Below are positions 9,036-17,928 of a stretch of 64,000 bases of DNA, piece after piece. The notes beneath the pieces are model-generated. The model was not told the origin of the DNA and did no database searches. It saw only the letters and a program-made list of their open reading frames with translations. Within the stretch, counting starts at the first letter, position 1, and the number at the start of each line of letters is the position of its first letter. The stretch is from Spirochaetota bacterium (GTDB lineage: Bacteria > Spirochaetota > UBA4802 > JAFGDQ01): positions 62,001 to 126,000 of the forward strand of contig JAFGDQ010000070.1 in NCBI GenBank assembly GCA_016932015.1, read 5' to 3'. Both the position numbers and the translations under genes were made by a program.

Positions 9036-10421
9036 ATGACTAAGAAAAAAATCGGCCTTGCTGCAGCATTCATAATTATTATATCAATTAATTTTCTTCC
9101 AATCCCTGTAGGACTGAATGCGGCAGGCAGAAACACGCTCGGCCTTTTACTGACGGCATTGATTCTGTGGATTACGGAACCGATTCCGATAGGAATAACA
9201 AGCCTGCTTGTTCTTGTACTTCAGCCTGTGCTGAAAGTCGCAACTCTTAAAAATTCCATTACAGGTTTTGCAAGCCCGGTCATTTTCTTTGTTATAGCTA
9301 CTTTTGGAATTTCCTATGCGATAACGAAGTATCCTCTCGCGAAAAGAATTCTGCTCATAATTCTGAAATATACAGGAAGCAATATTAAATACATACTTCT
9401 TGCCGTAATGTTTTCCACAATGATTATTTCATCCGTTATGTCAAACGTACCTGCGACAGCTGTTTTTATGGGAATAGTCTTCGGGTTGCTTGGGAATGTA
9501 GGTTCTATAGAAGCAAGAAAATCAATCGGGAAGATCTTCATGATAGCTATTCCTTTTGCAGGCATGATTGGCGGAATGATGACTCCTGCCGGAAGTTCGC
9601 TGAATATTCTTGCTCTGGATATTCTCAAACAGAATACAGGCATTACAATCAGTTTTATTCAATGGATGGTAATAGGGATTCCTGTGGCTTTAATACTCCT
9701 TCCTGTAACATGGTGGGTACTGTTAAAAATTTACAAACCTTCTGAAATGAAAAAAGAGGAAATTGACAGGTTTTTCAAAAACACTGATATTCCCGCCAGG
9801 ATGCAAACAGGTGAAAAGAAAGTACTTGTTATCATCAGCGCAATGATAATACTCTGGGTGCTCAGTTCATGGATACCAGTATTTGATGTGACAGTAATCG
9901 CTGTAACAGGCTTAATGGTTCTGTTTTTACCCGGAGTAAATGTATTGAGTTGGAATGAATTTTCAGATATTGTTTCATGGGACGTAGTGCTGCTGATTGG
10001 AAGCGTTATCTCAATAGGCGTTGCTTTCATGAGCAACGGGCTTGACACATGGATATTTACGAATGTATTTCAGCTGCCTGCAGACATCAACAGCATGGCC
10101 CTCATTTTCGCTCTCGGCATCTTTATAGCAGCACTGCATCTGCCGCTTCCGATCGCGCCTGCAATTATCACAGTAGTAATGCTGCCTCTTATTTCAATAG
10201 CGCCGACCTACGGCATAAGCCCTGCTATTCTTGCTCTGCCGATAGCTTCATTTGCAGGCTGCTGCATGCTGATTCCGCTCGATGCCGTACCTCTGCTCAC
10301 ATATTCAAGCGGTTATTATTCAATGATTGACATGGCAAAATCCGGCTGGATTATTACTTTGATATGGACAGTTCTAACAGCTGTCTGGGTGCCCGTTTCC
10401 GGCATGATCCTGGGTATTTAG
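9036..10421 (+). CDS. DASS-family anion:sodium symporter (SLC13-like)
   Basis: A 461-residue polytopic membrane protein with some 10-12 hydrophobic segments. It shows divalent-anion:Na+ symporter features: an early WITEPIPIGITSLL stretch, NVPATAVFMG, and the ligand-loop phrase TPAGSSLNI. Family members import dicarboxylates, sulfate or related anions with Na+. Length is typical. No solute-specific regulator or enzyme is adjacent, so the substrate stays open. The last 48 bases overlap the 3' end of a convergent membrane-protein gene. Confidence 0.88.
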   Translation: MTKKKIGLAAAFIIIISINFLPIPVGLNAAGRNTLGLLLTALILWITEPIPIGITSLLVLVLQPVLKVATLKNSITGFASPVIFFVIATFGISYAITKYPLAKRILLIILKYTGSNIKYILLAVMFSTMIISSVMSNVPATAVFMGIVFGLLGNVGSIEARKSIGKIFMIAIPFAGMIGGMMTPAGSSLNILALDILKQNTGITISFIQWMVIGIPVALILLPVTWWVLLKIYKPSEMKKEEIDRFFKNTDIPARMQTGEKKVLVIISAMIILWVLSSWIPVFDVTVIAVTGLMVLFLPGVNVLSWNEFSDIVSWDVVLLIGSVISIGVAFMSNGLDTWIFTNVFQLPADINSMALIFALGIFIAALHLPLPIAPAIITVVMLPLISIAPTYGISPAILALPIASFAGCCMLIPLDAVPLLTYSSGYYSMIDMAKSGWIITLIWTVLTAVWVPVSGMILGI

Positions 10422-10790
10422 AATAGACGGACTGTAATCACTCAGTAAAATAATAAAAAATATTTCAGCACAAATCATTACAAACCGCAATCCTGTGATA
10501 ACATTGTCGTAGATACTGTTATCAATATAATAAAACACGATAAAAAACAGAAAAGGAATGGAATACCCGGCGTGAACATCCATCAGAAAAAGCTGTATTT
10601 TTCTACTGAGTTCATTTTTAAAATACAGAAATACTATTTGCACGGAAAGAAACAGAGAAAAAATAAAACCAGCGGCAATTGCGATGAATTTCCCGTATGA
10701 TACTAAAAGCAGAAACATCAGATTAATGATTTCCAGAAAGTATAAAATATTAAAATACGAAACATAAAGAAAAATATTTCTCTTTATCAT
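10374..10790 (-). CDS. Small hydrophobic membrane protein, unknown
   Basis: A 138-residue ORF with about four hydrophobic segments and no recognisable family. A GGAG site nine bases before the ATG supports the start. Its last 16 codons overlap the end of the DASS gene on the opposite strand. Apart from that overlap the region is otherwise empty, and the alternation of hydrophobic segments and charged loops looks coding. It remains less certain than its neighbours. Confidence 0.6.
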   Translation of the reverse strand: MIKRNIFLYVSYFNILYFLEIINLMFLLLVSYGKFIAIAAGFIFSLFLSVQIVFLYFKNELSRKIQLFLMDVHAGYSIPFLFFIVFYYIDNSIYDNVITGLRFVMICAEIFFIILLSDYSPSILNTQDHAGNGHPDSC

Positions 10791-10979
10791 TAATCAATAC
10801 TCCATATTAAATTATTAAAAATCTGCTTTCAAGGTATGAATACTATTTTTTTAGCCTAAAAAATTTTTACAGGAAATATTCTTTACAAATTATTAAAATT
10901 CAGAATATTAGTCAACTGTCATATTTATTACTCAACCTGGCCAAACTTCTAATTCAAACTTAAACATATTGCAGGCATA

Positions 10980-11002
10980 GTGATTAAAGATTACATAATC
11001 AC
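10980..11002. promoter_or_regulatory. Dyad upstream of adenylate kinase
   Basis: GTGATTA at 10980-10986 and TAATCAC at 10996-11002 form a perfect 7-bp inverted repeat with a 9-base spacer, about 85 bases before the adk start. It could be an operator or a leader hairpin. Confidence 0.3.
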
Positions 11003-11087
11003 CGGATGATTTGTATAGTTATTTTTACAAATAAACAGTTGTCAAAAAACATTTAGTAAAACCAAACTATAACCAAGGATAAATGCT

Positions 11088-11780
11088 ATGAATATTTTAA
11101 TTTTCGGTCCAAACGGCAGCGGCAAAGGCACACAAGGTGCTATAGTACAAAAAAAATACAACATTACCCATGTTGAATCAGGTGTCATTTTCAGGGAAAA
11201 TATCAGGAACGATACGGAGCTCGGAAAAAAAGCAAAGGAATATATTAATAAGGGAGACCTGGTCCCTGATGATATAACAATTCCTATGATTCTTAACAGA
11301 CTTAAAGAAAACGACTGCAGCAACGGCTGGCTTCTGGACGGATTTCCCAGAAACAGAGAGCAGGCAGTTGCGCTTAAAAAAGCGCTCGATAAGGAGAATA
11401 TAAAGCTTGATTTTGTAATTGAGATACACCTTGACCGTGAAATTGCCAGGAACAGGATCATGGGAAGGAGGATTTGCGAAAACGACGGCAATCACCCAAA
11501 CAACATTTTCATAGATACAATTAAGCCGCAGGAAAAAAACGGCAAAATGGTTTGCAGAGTATGCAGCGGAAGTTTATCAGCAAGATCCGACGATCAGGAT
11601 GAAACAGCTATTAATAAAAGGCATGATATATATTATAATACTGACGAAGGGACTCTTTCAGCTGTTATGTATTTCAAGGAAGTATCCAGGCAGAACAACG
11701 GAGCACCCGCAATAATAGAGATTGACGGAACAGCAGACGTAAAAACAGTAAGTGAAGATTTACTGTCCAGACTGAAATAA
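11088..11780 (+). CDS. adk: Adenylate kinase
   Basis: A 230-residue cytoplasmic nucleoside monophosphate kinase (ATP + AMP to 2 ADP). The P-loop is GPNGSGKGTQ at residues 7-16 and the NMP-binding GFPRN lies near residue 85. A long LID follows MGRRIC. The LID has a CxxD pair and a CxxC pair instead of the common CxxC...CxxD or four-Cys layout, so a structural zinc is plausible. It also has a longer insert between the pairs than Bacillus Adk. The GPNGSGKGTQ P-loop form is, from memory, frequent in deltaproteobacteria. It is transcribed alone. Confidence 0.92.
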   Translation: MNILIFGPNGSGKGTQGAIVQKKYNITHVESGVIFRENIRNDTELGKKAKEYINKGDLVPDDITIPMILNRLKENDCSNGWLLDGFPRNREQAVALKKALDKENIKLDFVIEIHLDREIARNRIMGRRICENDGNHPNNIFIDTIKPQEKNGKMVCRVCSGSLSARSDDQDETAINKRHDIYYNTDEGTLSAVMYFKEVSRQNNGAPAIIEIDGTADVKTVSEDLLSRLK

Positions 11781-11801
11781 AATATCCTGATTTTATAATT
11801 A

Positions 11802-11835
11802 TCAGCACCGGCTTTAAACATAAAACCGGTGCTGA
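11802..11835 (+). terminator. adk: Hairpin downstream of adk
   Basis: TCAGCACCGG (11802-11811) pairs perfectly with CCGGTGCTGA (11826-11835), a 10-bp stem with a 14-base loop starting 22 bases after the adk stop. It lacks a classic T-run, but position and stability suit transcript-end formation. Confidence 0.5.
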
Positions 11836-11887
11836 CATATAATAACCATATTATTTAATCGGAAAAAACAGCTGATAAAAAATGAGA

Positions 11888-12141
11888 TTATCCGGTACGC
11901 CCGTAAAAGCATACCCTGTTTAATCCAAACAGATAGGAAACTCCGGTTGCAGTTACTCCATGGATCAGGTAGCCTATATTGTACTTATTGATAAAAAAAT
12001 AAATATTATCAATGATGCCGTTTGCAAGAGTAGTTCCGGTGTAAATCTTTTAACAAGAATGGTTATCTGTTCATTGTTTAAATTATTTTCAGCTATTATC
12101 TCTTTTAACTTTTCTCCCGCCTTCTCAAGAATCCTTTGGTC
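11888..12141 (-). pseudogene. Frameshifted remnant of a small unknown gene
   Basis: No open frame in the ORF track covers this on the minus strand, but two adjacent frames join into one plausible protein. The upstream frame reads ILEKAGEKLKEIIAENN and continues to ITILVK. The downstream frame reads KIYTGTTLANGIIDN and ends GLNRVCFYGRTG before TAA. Adding one base to the T4 run at 12048-12051 (A4 on the minus strand) joins them without a break into about 84 residues. There is no start codon, because an in-frame TAA sits directly upstream. Either the gene is decaying or the assembly has homopolymer errors. Family not recognised. The opposite-strand ORF at 11960 is rejected. Confidence 0.45.
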
Positions 12142-12200
12142 TTATATTTAAAATTTCCTTATAATTCGATTTTTTTATCAGGGCAGCACTCTCACCATTC

Positions 12201-12719
12201 TTATTTTTTTTGTTTCTTTAAAACTTCCAGAGCTTCCTTTAAGGCATGAACCGCAAGAGAAGCACAATGTTCATTCTCCTCAGGCAGCCCTCCCAGTGCG
12301 TCAAGAACATCATTAGGCGTCAATTTTTTTATTTCATTTATTTTTTTGCCCTTAATCATTTCCGCTACCATACCTCCGGATGCGATAGTCGGCCCGCAGC
12401 CGTCAGTTTCAAATCCGAGATCGACAATAACTTCCTCTGAAACTTTCAGAAAAAATTCCATTGAATCTCCGCACGATCCGTCAACTTTAGCACAAGAGTC
12501 CGCATTATCCACCGTGCGTTTGTTAACAGGCATTAAAAACAAATCTATAGTCTTATCGGAATACATTTCCCGCAGCTGTTCTATTGCAGTTTTTTTCCAT
12601 CTCTCATAATCTTCAGGAGAAGATTTGTCCTTGAATATCCCTATCCCCGCAAGGCTGTTTTCCGCCCAAATATCAAGATTACTCTCAAATTCTGCTGATA
12701 AATTTGTATTTTTCCCCAT
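12201..12719 (-). CDS. IscU/NifU-like iron-sulfur cluster scaffold protein
   Basis: A 172-residue protein whose C-terminal two-thirds matches the NifU N-terminal/IscU fold. Three cysteines sit in GSCGDS, TDGCGPT and NEHCAS, the three Cys that hold a nascent cluster. The first 60 residues are an extension not seen in canonical IscU. It builds Fe-S clusters in the cytoplasm, presumably for the many Fe-S enzymes of this cell. No cysteine desulfurase gene is adjacent, so it is not part of a local isc or nif operon. An AGGATA site supports the start. Confidence 0.85.
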   Translation of the reverse strand: MGKNTNLSAEFESNLDIWAENSLAGIGIFKDKSSPEDYERWKKTAIEQLREMYSDKTIDLFLMPVNKRTVDNADSCAKVDGSCGDSMEFFLKVSEEVIVDLGFETDGCGPTIASGGMVAEMIKGKKINEIKKLTPNDVLDALGGLPEENEHCASLAVHALKEALEVLKKQKK

Positions 12720-12741
12720 AATTAAATATCCTGAAATTAAA

Positions 12742-13659
12742 TTATTTAAAGGCAGGCAAGTATGTCCTGTTCAATATTTTCTTCATATTTTTACTAAAAA
12801 TAATTCCCTGTACAATGCCCCTTATTGAACTCGTCACTGTCTTTACATAGACCTCATCAGCGGCCCTATTGTCAAAAGCAATTAATACTTCATCATCCCC
12901 GATTATAAACTGTTTTTTTGTTTTCTCTTCCGCTTTTTTTTCCTGGCTGATTATCACAGCATATTTTCTTTCCGCGTTTATTTCAAAGAATACTTCCTGA
13001 AAATCAGTAATGTTCATTTTTTCCGCATCACCATCATTAAATACGTTATATGACAAAGAAGCATTATTAACAGAAATATTATTCCTGTTCACCTCAACAA
13101 TATCTCCCTGTTTCGCTATAATTCTTCCTGCTGCCTCTTCTTCTCCATAGGAAAATAATACAATATCGCCTGTATCTGCACTGATTATGCCGGATTTATT
13201 TATAAGCAAATACTCTCCTTTTACTAATCCTGGATTCATATTGTCTGAAGTTATTCTGTCAATTGAGAAGAGTTTAGGAAAAAGCATACATGATAAAGTC
13301 AGTAAACCTGCGAATATAACTGCATACAGGAAATAAATAATTATGGAATTGAACCAGCGCAGGTTGAAAAATTTCTTTTTTGATGCAGTATATAATGCTT
13401 CCAGAGGAGAAATAATCCAGATTAACAAGTGCACACATAGAACAGGAAACAGAAAAAAAACGGAAAATTCTTTTCCATTCATAAATAAATAAAGCGGAAT
13501 TGCCAGAAGTGAAAAGATTCGCAGTACTGAATAAATCAGGCCTTTGATAAAATTACCGTTATACACCTGTCCAAGTCCCGTAAAAAAGAAAGAAAGGACA
13601 AAGGCAGAAAAAGGGCGCCTTTTAAAAGTAACTTCAGAACTTATTATATTGCTCTTCAT
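12742..13659 (-). CDS. Signal peptidase I (S26)-like membrane protein lacking catalytic residues
   Basis: A 305-residue protein. Residues 15-125 hold four to five hydrophobic segments beginning with a TM2/DUF5683-like signature (GLGQVYNGNFIKG). Residues 133-290 align with the S26 fold. Where signal peptidase I has PSxSMxP, this reads TSDNMNPG, so the nucleophilic Ser is Asn140. Where the family has VKRxxGxPGD, this reads GRIIAKQGD, so the general-base Lys is Gly178. FIIGDD and a late SSIRG match later motifs. It is probably a non-catalytic relative that may bind exported proteins. It lies 22 bases upstream of the Fe-S scaffold gene. Confidence 0.75.
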   Translation of the reverse strand: MKSNIISSEVTFKRRPFSAFVLSFFFTGLGQVYNGNFIKGLIYSVLRIFSLLAIPLYLFMNGKEFSVFFLFPVLCVHLLIWIISPLEALYTASKKKFFNLRWFNSIIIYFLYAVIFAGLLTLSCMLFPKLFSIDRITSDNMNPGLVKGEYLLINKSGIISADTGDIVLFSYGEEEAAGRIIAKQGDIVEVNRNNISVNNASLSYNVFNDGDAEKMNITDFQEVFFEINAERKYAVIISQEKKAEEKTKKQFIIGDDEVLIAFDNRAADEVYVKTVTSSIRGIVQGIIFSKNMKKILNRTYLPAFK

Positions 13660-13755
13660 AATTTATATTCAATCCGTAACCTGCCTGCCAATTTCCGGAA
13701 TGAAAGAATCATTCACTTTTACTTAAAATCAACAATAATATAAAAATCTGTCACC

Positions 13756-14415
13756 CTATAAACAGGATTCAATAAATTTTCTTATATTATCTTTTCCATG
13801 AAAAACACCGAAATGTCCTTCACACAACACATCCGCCTCAAGTGATATTAAGAATTCCAGAGAGGCATTATAGTCTTTCCTGTTTGAAAGCAGCAGATCA
13901 TTTAACGGTCCGTGAACATCCTGGGCAAACAGTATTTTTTTTTCATCAGAAACAACAGTAAGAACTGAGGATCCCGGGGAATGTCCCGGGGTATGATAAA
14001 AACCAATATCAAGATCCCCGACTTTAAAATTTTGCTCTCTATCTTGTACCTTAATGTCAACTGCTGTTTTCTGTATTGATGATCCATACCAGCCAGCTGC
14101 TGTTACCTCATTATCTCCTTTCTCCAAATAGAAAGCATCCAGTTCATGAGCAACGATACGGCAACCGGTTTCATTTCTAATCCTGTCTGCTCCGCCCGTA
14201 TGGTCATAATGACAATGAGTCAGGAAAAGATATTTCAGCATATCAGATGATACACCAGCGCTCCGGATATTATCCATAAGCTCCGTGTGCCCGTTGCCTG
14301 TACCGGCGTCTATAAGAGATGCTTCGTCATTGCATACAATCAGATATGCGGCAGCATCCTGTGAATGAGATTCCATGGAGCCGCCGACCTGAAAAACATT
14401 GGATGTGATTCGCAT
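13756..14415 (-). CDS. MBL-fold metallo-hydrolase (glyoxalase II-like)
   Basis: A 219-residue protein with the full set of metal ligands for this fold: THCHYDHTGG (HxHxDH), TPGHSPGS, an Asp in LFAQDVHG and EGHFG. Length and layout match small hydroxyacylglutathione-hydrolase-like enzymes. It has no signal peptide. The real substrate of such proteins is rarely predictable. It is not closely related to the hydrolase at 5907-6758. It is separated by about 100 bases from the neighbours on each side and is probably transcribed alone. Confidence 0.85.
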   Translation of the reverse strand: MRITSNVFQVGGSMESHSQDAAAYLIVCNDEASLIDAGTGNGHTELMDNIRSAGVSSDMLKYLFLTHCHYDHTGGADRIRNETGCRIVAHELDAFYLEKGDNEVTAAGWYGSSIQKTAVDIKVQDREQNFKVGDLDIGFYHTPGHSPGSSVLTVVSDEKKILFAQDVHGPLNDLLLSNRKDYNASLEFLISLEADVLCEGHFGVFHGKDNIRKFIESCL

Positions 14416-14522
14416 AATAATTTTTTGGGAAGCCCTGATAGGAATGATAACCTTAAATTCAAATATTATTTATTTCATAAATTAAGACGAGACAGGAAGA
14501 AACACAATAAATATACTGAATA

Positions 14523-15875
14523 TTAAAGAGCTTTTTTTCTGCCGGCGAATTCCCGGTCCAGTATTTCCCATATTTTGTTTATATCAGGTTCTGTTTCAAT
14601 CGGTCTGTTCGCGAATTTGCTGTTCACCCCGTTAAGCGCTGACTCATGATAACCGATTTTAAATTCTGAAAATTTAAGACCGTGTGCTGTTGAAATTACA
14701 ATCACCCTGTCCTTTTTCTTTATCTTTTTCTGTTCGATCAGCTTAATTAGAGCCGCAAGCGCAACACCTGTATGAGGGCATGAGTAAAGCCCTGTAAGGT
14801 CTCCTAACGCCGCAGCATTGGCAAGTTCATCTTCGCTTGCCTGCTCAACAATACCGTCAAATTCGTTTAAAGCTCTTATTGCTTTCTGAACGGAAACCGG
14901 ATCTCCTATCTGAATCGCGGAGGCCAGAGTTTTTTCCGGCTGTATTGGATTGAATTTCTTAAAACCGGTCTGATAAGACAGATAAAGCGGATTAGCTTTC
15001 TCAGCCTGAGCAAGAACAATTCGCGGTGTCTTGTCAATAAGTCCGAGTTCTTTCATCATTTTAAAGCCATTACCCAGAGCAGACACATTACCGAGATTTC
15101 CTCCGGGAATAATAATTACATCAGGTACTTCCCAGTCGAACTGCTGAACTATTTCAACTGAAATGGACTTCTGGCCCTCAACACGAAGAGAATTCATTGA
15201 ATTAGCAAGATATATCTTGTTATCTTTAGTTATTTCCTTGACGATCTTCATGCAGCCGTCAAAATTTGTATCAAGAGAAAGCACAATAGAACCGTTCGCC
15301 ATAGGCTGCACAAGCTGTGCAGTAGAAATCTTGTTGCTTGGCAGAAACACTATGGAAGGAATTCCCGCGTAGGCGCAATAGGCTGCAAGCGCTGCGGAAG
15401 TATCTCCTGTTGACGCGCATGCAACTGCTTTAATATCGCGGCCTTTTTTAATCATTTCATTTACGACCGAAACAAGTACAGTCATTCCCAGATCCTTAAA
15501 TGAACCAGTGTGACTGTTGCCGCACATCTTGACCCACAGGTCCTGTACCCCAAGATATTCGCCCAGCCTTCTCGCCCAGAATAAATTTGTATTCCCTTCA
15601 AACATTGAAACAACATTGTCATTATCAACTTCGGGACAGACCCATTCTTTCTTGCCCCAGACTCCGCTTCCATAAGGCCAGGAAGTGGCGGCTGTCCGGC
15701 TCTCAAACAAAGCCTTCCATTCTTTGGGAGATTTCTTCTTAAGTCTGTCCATATCATGGCTTACTTCCAGCAGACTGCCGCATTTTTCGCATTCATATAC
15801 TACTTTATCAAGAGGATATTCAACATTACATCCTGAGATGCATTTAAATACTGCTTTGTATTCGTTATTATTCAT
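14523..15875 (-). CDS. thrC: Threonine synthase
   Basis: A PLP-dependent enzyme converting O-phosphohomoserine to threonine. The ORF track starts at a TTG (15932) within a hairpin and without a ribosome site. I prefer the ATG at 15875 (MNNNEYK), giving 450 residues. Four cysteines in CISGC and YECEKCG form an N-terminal zinc ribbon, known in archaeal-type threonine synthases. The PLP-lysine is in GSFKDLGM and the phosphate loop is the glycine-rich [10 protein letters not shown]. It follows the homoserine dehydrogenase gene on the same strand, so the two form a threonine branch operon. Confidence 0.93.
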   Translation of the reverse strand: MNNNEYKAVFKCISGCNVEYPLDKVVYECEKCGSLLEVSHDMDRLKKKSPKEWKALFESRTAATSWPYGSGVWGKKEWVCPEVDNDNVVSMFEGNTNLFWARRLGEYLGVQDLWVKMCGNSHTGSFKDLGMTVLVSVVNEMIKKGRDIKAVACASTGDTSAALAAYCAYAGIPSIVFLPSNKISTAQLVQPMANGSIVLSLDTNFDGCMKIVKEITKDNKIYLANSMNSLRVEGQKSISVEIVQQFDWEVPDVIIIPGGNLGNVSALGNGFKMMKELGLIDKTPRIVLAQAEKANPLYLSYQTGFKKFNPIQPEKTLASAIQIGDPVSVQKAIRALNEFDGIVEQASEDELANAAALGDLTGLYSCPHTGVALAALIKLIEQKKIKKKDRVIVISTAHGLKFSEFKIGYHESALNGVNSKFANRPIETEPDINKIWEILDREFAGRKKAL

Positions 15876-15900
15876 ATAATGTATCTTATTAATTAAAATG

Positions 15901-15919
15901 AAGCCTGTTAGCCAGGCTT
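15901..15919 (-). promoter_or_regulatory. Hairpin in the hom-thrC intercistronic region
   Basis: On the plus strand AAGCCTG (15901-15907) and CAGGCTT (15913-15919) form a 7-bp stem with a 5-base loop. It sits between the hom stop and the preferred thrC start. There is no strong U-run on the minus transcript, so it may tune or process the message and need not terminate it. It also overlaps the alternative TTG-start extension of thrC. Confidence 0.4.
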
Positions 15920-15947
15920 TACTGTAAAACAAATCCCGAACAAATAA

Positions 15948-17216
15948 TTATTCTTCTATTCTGATAATCGTAATATCGGACTCAATAAAGTCAAAAGAAT
16001 TTATTTCTTTTACAGATTTAAGCATTCCCTGTTCAGAACAATTATGAGTCATTATTATTACAGGCACATATTTGCTGTTCTCCGCTTTCTGCATAACTGA
16101 TGCAATTGAAATACTGTTCTTTGCAAGCACTCCGGATACCCTGGAAAGAATTCCGGGCCTGTCCGCTGTGCTCAGCCGCATATAATATCTGTATATCTGA
16201 TCCTTAGGCTTGAGCAGTTTAGCTGTTTCAACATCAGGCAGCTTTTCACCTGATTTGATTTTCCGTGCAATCTGAATAACATCACTTATTACAGCTGAAG
16301 CTGTCGGCAGACTGCCGGCGCCTTTGCCGTAAAGAATAATAGGATCTGTCATATCAGCTGAAAACATAACAGCATTATATTCATTTCTGACTGAAGCAAG
16401 AGGATGCTTGAGGGAAAGCATAGCGGGCCGAACTGTAATCTCAAGCTCGGAACCAACGATCCTGGCTGCTCCCAGAAGTTTGATCGCGTAACCCATCTCT
16501 TTCGCGTAAACAATATCACCGCTGGTTATTCCGGTAATACCCTCTACAGGTATGGAGCTGAATGCGACTTTTTTATTAAAAGCAAGACGCGCCAGAACTG
16601 TTATTTTATGAGCTGCATCAAATCCTTCAATATCAAATGTAGGGTCAGCCTCGGCAAAACCTTTCTTTTGAGCATCCTTCAATGCATCATTAAATGACAG
16701 GCCGTCATCTTCCATTCTGGTTAAAATATAATTGGTTGTCCCGTTCAGTATTCCCAGAACCGCGTCAACCCTGTTCCCAACAAGGCCGTCTCTTAAAGCC
16801 TGTATGCAGGGCATACCCCCGCCGACTGACGCCTCAAATCCAAGACTCGATCCGGAATTGCTCTCAAGTTTAAAGATATCCTCCCCGTCTTCAGCCAGCA
16901 GTTTTTTATTTGCAGTTACGACATTTTTGCCTTTTTTTAACGATTCAAGAACTATTGATTTTGCGGGTTCAATACCGCCTATCAGTTCAATAACTGTATC
17001 TATTTCACTGTCATCTGTAATATTTTTCCAGCTTTTGGTTGTATTGATATTTTGTATTTTATCCTTAAATTTATCAATTTCCAGATCACAAATAGTTTTA
17101 ATATTTATATCGATTCCTGTTCTCTGTCTGATCAACACACTGTTTTTCTTTAATAAGGAATAGACTCCGCTTCCAACTGTACCGAAACCTATTAATCCGA
17201 TCTTTATTTTTTTCAT
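15948..17216 (-). CDS. hom: Homoserine dehydrogenase with C-terminal ACT domain
   Basis: A 422-residue enzyme reducing aspartate-semialdehyde to homoserine with NAD(P)H. The Rossmann motif is GLIGFGTVGSGV at residues 7-18. NGTTNYILTRM lies near 185 and the catalytic region ADPTFDIEGFDAAHK near 215. An ACT domain occupies the last 80 residues (STADRPGILSRVSGVL), which in this family mediates allosteric control by threonine. It is the first gene of a hom-thrC pair. No aspartokinase or homoserine kinase gene lies in the window. Confidence 0.94.
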   Translation of the reverse strand: MKKIKIGLIGFGTVGSGVYSLLKKNSVLIRQRTGIDINIKTICDLEIDKFKDKIQNINTTKSWKNITDDSEIDTVIELIGGIEPAKSIVLESLKKGKNVVTANKKLLAEDGEDIFKLESNSGSSLGFEASVGGGMPCIQALRDGLVGNRVDAVLGILNGTTNYILTRMEDDGLSFNDALKDAQKKGFAEADPTFDIEGFDAAHKITVLARLAFNKKVAFSSIPVEGITGITSGDIVYAKEMGYAIKLLGAARIVGSELEITVRPAMLSLKHPLASVRNEYNAVMFSADMTDPIILYGKGAGSLPTASAVISDVIQIARKIKSGEKLPDVETAKLLKPKDQIYRYYMRLSTADRPGILSRVSGVLAKNSISIASVMQKAENSKYVPVIIMTHNCSEQGMLKSVKEINSFDFIESDITIIRIEE

Positions 17217-17431
17217 AATTATTAAAACCTGAGTAAATTATTAATATTAGCTTTGATTAGTAAAGCGGTTACACGCTGTTGCCAAGAGAAATGCCTGCTA
17301 CAGTGAAAAAATTTTGAAAGAATGGGTTACTCCTGAATATCCATATAAAAAGACAGGCACTAAAACAAATTTAATGGATAATAAAAACAATTATACCAGG
17401 ATAAAAACGCAATGTACGTTAAATTACCACA

Positions 17432-17782
17432 CTATGCGCGATAAAATTTTTCATCGGGAATTAAGGCTATGGAATCCTTCAGCATATCATCTTTAGCATT
17501 CTGACAGGATTCTTTTAATTCAAGAGATATCTTATAAAATTCATCAATGTCCATTAGCATTTTAACAGTAATAGCAGACAGCTTCTCAATATTATCCTGC
17601 AGGGATTTTTCAAGCTCCAGACATGAAGCTTCTCTTTCCAGGCACTCTTCAATGAGTTCTCTATGCATTTCTTTTTCTTTTTCAGTTAACGTCTTAACTA
17701 TATCTTGTATTTTCTTCAACTGATGTTCCTTAAAAAAACTTGTATTCATTAATAAATATATAACAGATTTGTTTTTTTCCAT
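17432..17782 (-). CDS. Small coiled-coil protein, unknown
   Basis: A 116-residue, charged, helical protein with heptad-like runs of Leu, Ile, Glu and Lys from about residue 18 to 100 (LTEKEKEMHRELIEECLERE). There is no recognisable domain, signal or membrane segment. The start is uncertain because no clear ribosome site precedes either ATG (residue 1 or 12). It stands alone, divergent from the chemoreceptor-like gene at 17929. Such small helical proteins are sometimes flagellar or chemotaxis chaperones, but nothing here proves that. Confidence 0.55.
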   Translation of the reverse strand: MEKNKSVIYLLMNTSFFKEHQLKKIQDIVKTLTEKEKEMHRELIEECLEREASCLELEKSLQDNIEKLSAITVKMLMDIDEFYKISLELKESCQNAKDDMLKDSIALIPDEKFYRA

Positions 17783-17928
17783 TATTTTGTAACAACAATT
17801 ATTTATTCACTATATAAATCAAGAATTTTTTAACCATACAAATGTTTCAATCATATATAAAATAACTTGATATTTATTTGATCGTTGTTATAATATTTTC
17901 ATCTGAAATTATTTAAGGTATAAGATCA

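Noticed and set aside
11960-12151. 63-residue plus-strand ORF MDQVAYIV...
   Set aside because: It has no ribosome site and lies opposite the better-supported frameshifted minus-strand gene.
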